Positions 1 to 4,966 of a stretch of 5,707 nucleotides of DNA are shown here, piece by piece. Source of the DNA: Muribaculaceae bacterium. GTDB taxonomy: Bacteria; Bacteroidota; Bacteroidia; Bacteroidales; Muribaculaceae. The stretch is taken from positions 1-5,707 of the forward strand of contig JAFZSS010000067.1 in assembly GCA_017619255.1 (NCBI GenBank). The letters run 5' to 3'. Made by a program: the position numbers and the translations under genes. The notes beneath the pieces are model-generated. The model was not told the DNA's origin. It ran no database searches and saw only the letters and a program-made list of their open reading frames with translations. How positions within the stretch are numbered: position 1 is the stretch's first letter; each line of letters begins with the position of its first letter.

Positions 1-360
1 CGCTCCTTTCTTCCAGGCATAAGCCAGACCTAAAACCAGAATAACAAGGAAAGTGCCCACGGCGAGCAGCGCCTGGCTGCCGATGCTCTTACAGATGGTT
101 GCCCACGGGAACAGGAAGACCGTCTCGACGTCAAACATCAGGAACAGGATGGCAAACAGGTAATAGCCCACATGATACTGGGCCATCGAATCGCCTCGGG
201 TGGGAATACCGCACTCAAAGGGCTCGCCTTTCTTCTTGGTGTAACTGCGCGGGCCGATAAGCCATGCAATTACCAGAGCGCCGACCACTAGCAATACGCC
301 GGTCAAAGCCGCCGTGATCGCCATGCTCGTGCCCTGCATTTCGAAAATTGAAGATTCCAT
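1..360 (-). CDS. nuoA: NADH-quinone oxidoreductase subunit A (complex I), 3' end cut by window
   Basis: Small membrane subunit of complex I (ND3 homologue), in the inner membrane beside the quinone channel. The 120 codons visible run off the window edge; the family is usually about 115-130 residues, so only a few are missing. Three hydrophobic segments are visible (about residues 12-35, 66-88 and 97-117). The family signature is clear: GEPFECGIP at 45-53, with the conserved loop cysteine at C50, then YYLFAILFLMFDVETVFLFP at 66-85, with the membrane acidic residues D77 and E79. The ATG at 360 is chosen because it is the first in frame and gives a normal N-terminus; M8 and M13 are less likely. 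No Shine-Dalgarno is seen, only an A/T-rich leader, as is normal in Bacteroidota. The rest of the nuo operon should continue to the left of the window. Family assignment is very secure; operon continuation is inferred. Confidence 0.97.
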   Translation of the reverse strand, partial: MESSIFEMQGTSMAITAALTGVLLVVGALVIAWLIGPRSYTKKKGEPFECGIPTRGDSMAQYHVGYYLFAILFLMFDVETVFLFPWATICKSIGSQALLAVGTFLVILVLGLAYAWKKGA

Positions 361-488
361 AAAAGAGTTCTATTATTGTTTTGTTCTAATTTTTGGCAGG
401 TTGATTCATGCTAATGCCTCAAAGTCTCTACTGCACAACACCTTACGCGCGCACGCGAGAAAAAAGCGCCACAGCAGAGCCCCTAAAG
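361..488 (-). other. Predicted 5' leader of the nuo operon, no gene seen
   Basis: This is the stretch between the predicted transcription start (about 488) and the nuoA ATG. It is A/T-rich next to the start codon and contains the 12-mer AATTAGAACAAA (minus strand, 380-391), which recurs directly upstream of the dockerin/SUMF1 gene. No convincing small gene, riboswitch or long hairpin was found. A plus-strand reading frame crosses it but has no promoter or recognisable protein character. Together with the promoter (495-526) and the terminator at 606-635, this accounts for the whole 361-670 spacer. Confidence 0.5.
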
Positions 489-494
489 TCGGTG

Positions 495-526
495 CAAATG
501 TACAAAATAATAATTAAACGACCAAA
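495..526 (-). promoter_or_regulatory. Bacteroidota-type promoter of the nuo operon
   Basis: On the minus strand a -33 box TTTG (523-526) is followed after 20 bases by a -7 box TACATTTG (495-502), an exact match to the TTTG / TAnnTTTG consensus of the Bacteroidota housekeeping sigma factor. Transcription would begin near 488, giving a leader of about 128 bases before nuoA. A short GCGC-N8-GCGC inverted pair (535-550) lies just upstream of the -33 box; its significance is unknown. Confidence 0.8.
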
Positions 527-605
527 CCTAAAACGCGCCATTTTTCGCGCATGTTAACAAGTTGTGCAAGACTTGAGACCTTCTTGTGGCGGCATACAAA
601 AGACA

Positions 606-635
606 GGAGCCAACGGTGCAGTGACCGTTGGCTCC
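606..635 (-). terminator. Intrinsic terminator of the dockerin/SUMF1 gene
   Basis: A perfect 12-bp stem (arms 606-617 and 624-635, arm sequence GGAGCCAACGGT) with a 6-base loop, beginning 35 bases beyond the stop codon of the minus-strand gene. On the minus strand the stem is followed by a U-rich but interrupted run (TGTCTTTTGT), so it is a plausible rho-independent terminator. It insulates this gene from the nuo promoter downstream. The plus-strand side is also AT-rich but there is no plus-strand gene to terminate. Confidence 0.8.
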
Positions 636-670
636 CGATTTATAATGTCTTATAATCGCTGTGTCGAAGC

Positions 671-1690
671 TTATTGTGCAGTCATGGCGATGCGCAAACC
701 GCGGCGGGCATGAGCGTAGGTCGGGATGCCACTGTCATGACGAGCCGAGGGACGGCAAGAATACCAAGCCTGATTCCAGCTTGCACCACGCACTATACGA
801 GTAGATCCAGATGTCGGGCCCGTAGGATTGGTCTGGGCAGCCTCGGTATAGAGACCATACCAGTCAGAGCACCATTCCTCAACATTGCCACCCATGTCAT
901 AGAGACCCAACTCGTTGGGAAGCTTCTCGGCAACGGGGTGAGTCACGTCACCGGAATTGCCCTGGTGCCATGCCACCTCGTCAACATCATTGCTGCCGGG
1001 GAACATGTAGCCCATGCTGAGCTTGCCACCACGAGCGGCATACTCCCACTCGGCTTCGGTGAGCATGCGGAAGGTCTTACCAGTCTTCTGGTTCAGCTTG
1101 GTGATGAAGGTCTTGGCCTCGCTGTAGGTCATGTTTTCAACAGGACGCTTGTAGTTGTTGGAGTAACCGTTAGTGGAAGTGAACCAGCTCGGGTTGTTGG
1201 ATGTGCCCATCACGGCACGCCACAGTTCCTGGGTCACCTCGGTCACGCCGATGTAGTAATCCGAAACAGTCACTTGATGTGCGGGGAACTCCCAGGGCCT
1301 TGCACGAGGATCATCTTCTCGGCCGCCCATAGTGAATGTGCCACCCTCGACAAGTACGATATCAAAGGTAACGGAGCTACCCGAAATGGTGATTGTAATG
1401 GGCTCTGGGGCTTCATAAGGCCACTCGCCATTCAGCAGATAGTTGATCAGAGCGGTTGCGTCGCTGATGTCCACCGTGCCGTTGTTGTCGATATCAGCCA
1501 ATATTCGGTTAAAGGAGGACTCATCACCTGTCAAGAGGTAATTGATCAGAGATGTCGCATCAGAGATGTCTACATTGCCATCATTGTTAACATCACCACG
1601 CACAGATCCACTCTGGGCGTTAACCGGCAACCAACACAAGGCCATAAGGCACATTACACATACTGTCTTCAGAAAGTTCATTTTGGTCAT
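671..1690 (-). CDS. Secreted protein: two dockerin-like repeats + SUMF1/FGE-type domain lacking catalytic cysteines
   Basis: 339 residues. A Sec signal peptide (1-25, likely cleaved at VNA|QS; its cysteines at 11, 14 and 19 do not form a lipobox) exports it. Two 24-residue calcium-loop repeats follow: G32-G55 (D33, N35, D37, D41, D44) and A65-G88 (D66, D68, N70, D74, D77), as in type I dockerin modules. Residues 111-337 form a formylglycine-generating-enzyme-like (FGE-sulfatase, SUMF1) domain: VEGGTFTMGG at 114-123, RMLTEAEWEYAARGG at 208-222, LGLYDMGGNVEEW at 261-273, RIVRGASW at 298-305 and RRGLRIAM at 329-336. Authentic FGE has a catalytic cysteine pair just after GGSY; here the equivalent is GASWNQAWYSC, and the lone C312 does not align with either. 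Sulfatase activation is therefore unlikely. No sulfatase gene is adjacent. A binding or structural role is inference; domain family is secure. The gene has its own promoter and terminator, so it is probably monocistronic. Confidence 0.93.
   Translation of the reverse strand: MTKMNFLKTVCVMCLMALCWLPVNAQSGSVRGDVNNDGNVDISDATSLINYLLTGDESSFNRILADIDNNGTVDISDATALINYLLNGEWPYEAPEPITITISGSSVTFDIVLVEGGTFTMGGREDDPRARPWEFPAHQVTVSDYYIGVTEVTQELWRAVMGTSNNPSWFTSTNGYSNNYKRPVENMTYSEAKTFITKLNQKTGKTFRMLTEAEWEYAARGGKLSMGYMFPGSNDVDEVAWHQGNSGDVTHPVAEKLPNELGLYDMGGNVEEWCSDWYGLYTEAAQTNPTGPTSGSTRIVRGASWNQAWYSCRPSARHDSGIPTYAHARRGLRIAMTAQ
1427..1597 (-). repeat. Paired dockerin-type calcium-loop repeats (coding)
   Basis: The repeat copies are at 1526-1597 and 1427-1498. 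Both encode the pattern D-x-(N/D)-x-(D/N)-G-x-V-D-I-S-D-A-T followed by LINYLL, the F-hand calcium loop plus helix of type I dockerins. The protein copies are 24 residues each, with starts 33 residues apart. At the DNA level they have diverged at many third positions, so this is an old duplication maintained as protein. No cohesin partner is visible in the window. Confidence 0.85.
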
Positions 1691-1750
1691 TTGTTCTAAT
1701 TATATTGAGTTTAAGTGATTTCTCAAAATGCCTTTGTTATAAAAAGCGCG

Positions 1751-1758
1751 CAAAAATA
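1751..1758 (-). promoter_or_regulatory. -7 box of the dockerin/SUMF1 gene promoter
   Basis: The minus strand reads TATTTTTG, an exact match to the Bacteroidota -7 consensus TAnnTTTG. It would start transcription near 1743 and give a leader of about 53 bases. No clean TTTG lies at the expected -33 distance, only T-rich sequence, so the upstream half is weak. The leader carries AATTAGAACAAA directly against the ATG and has no Shine-Dalgarno. Confidence 0.55.
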
Positions 1759-1860
1759 ATGAAAAATTTCTATAAAACCCATAAAAAGCCATAATATTTG
1801 ACTTTTTTTAGCAATTAAACTACAAACAAGCAACCGTTCACCTGATTCAAGCGACTGTAG

Positions 1861-1906
1861 GGCCTCGCCTTGGCGTGGCCGGTCCCGCAAGGACGATGGT
1901 TGCGGG
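1861..1906 (+). promoter_or_regulatory. Two adjacent GC-rich palindromes, candidate operator of the receptor gene
   Basis: Palindrome 1 (1861-1880) is GGCCTCGCCTTGGCGTGGCC, eight paired positions per pair of arms with a single T/T mismatch. Palindrome 2 (1884-1906) has 7-bp perfect arms, CCCGCAA and TTGCGGG, around a 9-base centre. Three bases separate them. They form a GC island in a markedly AT-rich spacer, and the right arm of palindrome 2 contains the -33 TTG (1900-1902). An operator where a bound regulator would block sigma contact is a reasonable inference. Palindrome 2 could also fold in RNA if transcription came from further upstream. It does not resemble an AT-rich Fur box. Confidence 0.5.
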
Positions 1907-1930
1907 AGAAAAAAAAAACCATTACCTTTG
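1899..1930 (+). promoter_or_regulatory. Promoter of the TonB-dependent receptor, predicted leaderless transcript
   Basis: A -7 box TACCTTTG (1923-1930) matches TAnnTTTG exactly; 20 bases upstream is GTTG (1899-1902), matching three of four -33 bases. Only five bases separate the -7 box from the ATG at 1936, so the transcription start should fall on or within a few bases of the start codon. The spacer contains an A-run (1909-1918). Confidence 0.72.
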
Positions 1931-1935
1931 CGGCC

Positions 1936-4170
1936 ATGAAGAAAGCGTTGTGGATAGGGACTTGCCTGTGGGCAATGGCGGCATCGGCACATGACGGTGC
2001 GCCAGCCACTGCCGTGGCCCTTGGCGACACGGTGTCGCTCGGCGAGGTGACGGTGACCGCCATCAAGCAGAGCGCCGACCTGCGCAGCCAGGCAACCGCA
2101 CTGACGGTCATCGGTCGCCAAGAAGCGGAGCGCAACCAGGTGATGTCGGTCAAGACGGCAGCCGACCTGGTGCCCAACCTGTTCACCCCCGACTATGGCA
2201 GCCGCATGACCTCGACGGTGTATGTGCGCGGCATCGGCACGCGCATCGACCAGCCCGCCGTGGGCCTGACCATCGACAATGTGCCGGTGATGACCAAGGA
2301 GAACTACGACATCGACCTGATGGACATTACCCGCTTTGAGACGCTGCGCGGCCCGCAGAACACCCTTTACGGGCGCAACACCCTCGGCGGCCTGATGAAC
2401 ATCTACACGCTCTCGCCGCTCAACTACCAGGGCACACGCGCGATGGTCGAGGGGGCAAGCCACGGCACCTGGCGCGTGGGGGCAAGCCATTATGCACTGC
2501 TAAAAGAGGACCTGGGCCTCTCACTGTCAGCGCAATACGGCTCCACCGAAGGTGAGTTCACCAACCAGCATAACGGCCAACGCTGCGACTGGGAGCGTCT
2601 GTTCAGCGCACGCATGAAACTCGAATGGCGAGGCCTGAACGGCTGGTATGTGTCTAATGTGGCGTCGGTGTCGACGAGTCGCCAGGGCGGCTACCCCTAT
2701 GAGTGGGTCGAGACGGGCAAGATCGCCTATAACGACACCTGTTTCTACCGTCGCACATCTGTCATGGACGGCTTGACGCTACGCAAGGCGCTGGACCATT
2801 TCACCCTGTCGAGCATCACCAGTTACCAGTATCTTGACGACAACATGACGCTGGACCAGGATTTCACCGAGCATGACTACTTCACGCTCACCCAGGCTCG
2901 CAGCGAACATGCCGTCACCCAGGACTTTATCCTTCGCAGCAACGAGAAGGAAAGCGGCTATAACTGGCTCGCCGGAGCCAGCGGCTTCTACCGCCGCTAC
3001 CGCATGGATGCCCCGGTGACTTTCAACGACTATGGCATCGAGCAACTTATCGAGCGGCATGTCAATGACGCCATCCCCGAGTACCCCATCGTGTGGGACA
3101 CCCGCTCATTTGTGCTGGGCAGCCAATTCACCAGCCCCAGCTGGGGTGCCGCGCTCTACCATGAGAGCACTTACCGTTGGGGGCAGTGGACGCTGCAGGC
3201 CGGCGTGCGCCTCGACTACGAGCACGCGCGGCTCAACTACCGCAGCGTGACCCACACGGGCTACACCACCATGGTCCAGGCCACAGGCGCCGTCTTCTCC
3301 CACGAGGACATCGACATCGACGAGAGCGGCACGCTGGACAAGGACTTCTTCACCGTGCTGCCCAATGTGAGCCTCACCTGGCACCCGTGGGCGGGCAAGA
3401 GCCACACCGTCTATCTCGCCGCATCTCGCGGCAGCAAGGCGGGCGGCTTCAACACCCAGATGTTCAGCGATGTGCTGCAGCAACGGCTCATGGGAATGAT
3501 GGGCATCGGCCTGCAGTATGATGTGGACAAGATGGTGGGCTACGACCCCGAGAAAGCATGGAACTACGAGCTGGGCGGGCACTTCGAGTGCTGGGGCGGA
3601 CGCGTGCAAAGCGACCTCGATGTCTTCTTCATGGACTGCCGCGACCGCCAACTCACCGTCTTTCCTCCAGGCACCACCACGGGCCGCATGATGACCAATG
3701 CGGGCAAGACCTACAGCTGGGGCACCGAGTTTGCCATGACGGTGGCACCGAGCGAGTTGACCCACCTGAGTTTAAGTTATGGTTTCACTCGCGCGACCTT
3801 CAAGGACTACAACGATGGCAAGGTGGATCACAGCGGTCATCGCGTGCCCTACGCACCGATGCACACACTGTTTGCCGAGGCTAGCCACGCCTTCACAATC
3901 GGCGGTGACAACAACCTGCTCACCCTGGCCGCAAATGTACGCGCCACAGGCGACATCTACTGGGACGAGGCCAACACGCTGCGGCAACCGATGTATGCCT
4001 TGCTGGGAGCCTCCATCACCTGGCAGCAGAGGCGCTACAGCCTGCAACTGTGGGGCCACAACCTGACCGACACGGGCTACAAGACTTTCTATTTTGTGTC
4101 CATCCAGCACCCCTTCCTCCAACGAGGCCACGGCCGCTCATTGGGCGCTACCCTGCGCCTCAACCTCTAA
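1936..4170 (+). CDS. TonB-dependent outer-membrane receptor (siderophore/small-ligand type)
   Basis: A 744-residue gated outer-membrane channel, energised by TonB-ExbB-ExbD. Signal peptide 1-18 (MKKALW..ASA|HDG), a TonB-box-like GEVTVTA at 36-42, plug domain about 45-160 with VYVRGIGTR (96-104), LTIDNVPV (111-118) and LRGPQNTLYGRNTLGG (137-152), then the beta-barrel to the end. Barrel landmarks are VYLAASRGSKAGGFN (492-506), WNYELGGHF (542-550), FFMDCRDRQLTVF (564-576) and WGHNLTDTGY (706-715). The KAGGFN and GPQNTLYGRNT signatures place it with classical siderophore/vitamin-type receptors. It is not a SusC type: the carboxypeptidase-like N-terminal domain of SusC is absent and no susD follows. 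The C-terminus is LRLNL, ending in Leu where many barrels end in Phe. ATG 1936 is preferred over an in-frame ATG at 1870, which lies upstream of the promoter and adds 22 residues before the signal peptide. Ligand unknown. Confidence 0.95.
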   Translation: MKKALWIGTCLWAMAASAHDGAPATAVALGDTVSLGEVTVTAIKQSADLRSQATALTVIGRQEAERNQVMSVKTAADLVPNLFTPDYGSRMTSTVYVRGIGTRIDQPAVGLTIDNVPVMTKENYDIDLMDITRFETLRGPQNTLYGRNTLGGLMNIYTLSPLNYQGTRAMVEGASHGTWRVGASHYALLKEDLGLSLSAQYGSTEGEFTNQHNGQRCDWERLFSARMKLEWRGLNGWYVSNVASVSTSRQGGYPYEWVETGKIAYNDTCFYRRTSVMDGLTLRKALDHFTLSSITSYQYLDDNMTLDQDFTEHDYFTLTQARSEHAVTQDFILRSNEKESGYNWLAGASGFYRRYRMDAPVTFNDYGIEQLIERHVNDAIPEYPIVWDTRSFVLGSQFTSPSWGAALYHESTYRWGQWTLQAGVRLDYEHARLNYRSVTHTGYTTMVQATGAVFSHEDIDIDESGTLDKDFFTVLPNVSLTWHPWAGKSHTVYLAASRGSKAGGFNTQMFSDVLQQRLMGMMGIGLQYDVDKMVGYDPEKAWNYELGGHFECWGGRVQSDLDVFFMDCRDRQLTVFPPGTTTGRMMTNAGKTYSWGTEFAMTVAPSELTHLSLSYGFTRATFKDYNDGKVDHSGHRVPYAPMHTLFAEASHAFTIGGDNNLLTLAANVRATGDIYWDEANTLRQPMYALLGASITWQQRRYSLQLWGHNLTDTGYKTFYFVSIQHPFLQRGHGRSLGATLRLNL

Positions 4171-4207
4171 GCAGAATCTTCCATCAACATCAGGAGCAAA
4201 TAGAAAA

Positions 4208-4231
4208 ATTCCGGGAAAATTTTGCCGGAAT
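4208..4231 (+). promoter_or_regulatory. 24-bp near-perfect palindrome over the lipoprotein promoter, candidate operator
   Basis: ATTCCGG and CCGGAAT arms (4208-4214 and 4225-4231) flank G-AAAATTTT-G, so all positions pair except one G/G mismatch (4215/4224). The -33 TTTG (4221-4224) lies inside it. No U-run follows on the plus strand, so it is a poor terminator for the receptor gene. On the minus strand it is followed by TTTTTC, but no minus-strand gene is there to terminate. Its position favours an operator; this is inference. Confidence 0.5.
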
Positions 4232-4251
4232 CGACAAATCATCTATCTTTG
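4221..4251 (+). promoter_or_regulatory. Bacteroidota-type promoter of the first lipoprotein gene
   Basis: TTTG (4221-4224) and TATCTTTG (4244-4251), separated by 19 bases, are exact matches to both consensus boxes. Transcription would start near 4258, giving a leader of about 57 bases that contains AATTAGAA (4283-4290) and an A-run directly before the ATG. The gene can therefore be expressed independently of the receptor 50 bases upstream. Confidence 0.82.
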
Positions 4252-4314
4252 CAGCCGCAAAATCAATGCAAAACTACCTGACAATTAGAATATTACATAA
4301 TTATTACAGAAAAA

Positions 4315-4770
4315 ATGAAGAGATTATTCAGTATCTTATTTGTAGCCACCATGTTAGGCATGGTGTTTACCTCGTGCGGCGACGAAAAGGACGAACCCGT
4401 CGTGCCCACCCAGAAGTTGGAAAGCGTTTATACCGCCGAGACCGACACCCACTTCACATTTGACATCGACCTGAACAAGGACTCGAGCAGCATCTACCTG
4501 TATAATGTAGTGTTCACCATCGGTGAGGCCCAGTCCCCCGCGATGAACATCCGCATCGATGCCCCCGTGACCGTCGACAAGTCGGGCAAGTTGTACACCT
4601 ATGCCGGCACCAACATCATTCCCTATCTGCTGCGCGGCGCCACGCCCGTCCCCATGCCCAGCATGCCGGTGACCAACCTGATGTGCAATGTTGACACCAA
4701 AAGAAAGTACTACGAAATGTACTTCGAGTGCCACGGCGGCTCCTTCGCTGCCAACGGTGACTTGAAATAA
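4315..4770 (+). CDS. Predicted surface lipoprotein, family of unknown function (short paralogue)
   Basis: 151 residues. A type II signal peptide (MKRLFSILF..VFTSC) ends in a lipobox with the lipidated cysteine at C21. GDEKDE follows at 22-27, an acidic stretch like the Bacteroidota lipoprotein export signal that sends lipoproteins to the cell surface. Residues about 35-150 form one beta-rich domain that I do not recognise. It is homologous to the C-terminal half of the next gene's product: by hand, 25 identities over the ungapped stretch 82-148, plus the FxFDxxLNK block at 47-55. Shared positions include GxNIxP (98-103), VTN (119-121), C124, FxCHG (137-141) and F144. C124 and C139 are the only cysteines after C21 and both are conserved, so a disulfide is possible. 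It lies 144 bases after the receptor gene on the same strand, so a ligand-capture role for that receptor is conceivable but unproved. Own promoter and own terminator. Confidence 0.9.
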   Translation: MKRLFSILFVATMLGMVFTSCGDEKDEPVVPTQKLESVYTAETDTHFTFDIDLNKDSSSIYLYNVVFTIGEAQSPAMNIRIDAPVTVDKSGKLYTYAGTNIIPYLLRGATPVPMPSMPVTNLMCNVDTKRKYYEMYFECHGGSFAANGDLK

Positions 4771-4805
4771 GGCAGTTTTTAACAAGATTGAATATAATGA
4801 ACATG

Positions 4806-4840
4806 ACAAATGACACATCGCTGATGTGTCATTTGTTTTT
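4806..4840 (+). terminator. Strong rho-independent terminator after the first lipoprotein gene
   Basis: A 13-bp perfect stem (arms 4806-4818 and 4824-4836, core AATGACACAT / ATGTGTCATT), 5-base loop CGCTG, then a T-run to 4840. It lies 36 bases past the stop codon. It should largely separate transcription of the two lipoprotein genes. Confidence 0.9.
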
Positions 4841-4966
4841 GATTCGTCACCTGAATACACCGCGAGACAAGGCCCTGGTTTAAACTATTCTGACATTCGG
4901 TAGTCAAAAAAAACAAAGACGCTTAACCTCCATATGGTTCCAACCAATTGTTTAAAGCTACATGTT

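Noticed and set aside
314..517. 67-codon plus-strand frame across the nuoA start and leader
   Set aside because: It overlaps the nuoA start and promoter on the opposite strand, has basic low-information composition and no promoter of its own.
680..800. SUMF1 C-terminus as a diversity-generating retroelement variable region
   Set aside because: These targets share the C-type-lectin/FGE fold, but here the codons are not enriched in AAC/AAT-type variable positions and no reverse transcriptase or template repeat is in the window.
674..1699. Long plus-strand open frame (341 codons) antisense to the dockerin/SUMF1 gene
   Set aside because: Its product has no recognisable domain or signal. The minus-strand frame over the same bases has a signal peptide, repeats and a clear SUMF1 domain.
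1840..1866. Partial resemblance to the 3' half of a TPP riboswitch (ACCTGAT...GTAGGG) upstream of the receptor
   Set aside because: The CTGAGA-containing half is absent upstream, the intervening TPP core does not match, and the predicted transcription start lies downstream of it. TPP riboswitches do occur before some Bacteroidota TonB receptors, so a covariance-model scan would settle it.
1870..1935. N-terminal extension of the receptor from ATG 1870
   Set aside because: The extension is encoded by the palindromes and promoter, and would bury the signal peptide 22 residues in.
1723..2490. 255-codon minus-strand frame over the start of the receptor, and the other frames inside the receptor gene
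   Set aside because: These are frames kept open by GC-rich codon use on the opposite strand or in other phases. Their products show no domain, signal or membrane pattern.
4354..4860. 168-codon minus-strand frame antisense to the first lipoprotein
   Set aside because: It starts beyond the terminator hairpin and lacks protein-family features, while the plus-strand frame has a lipobox and a paralogue.
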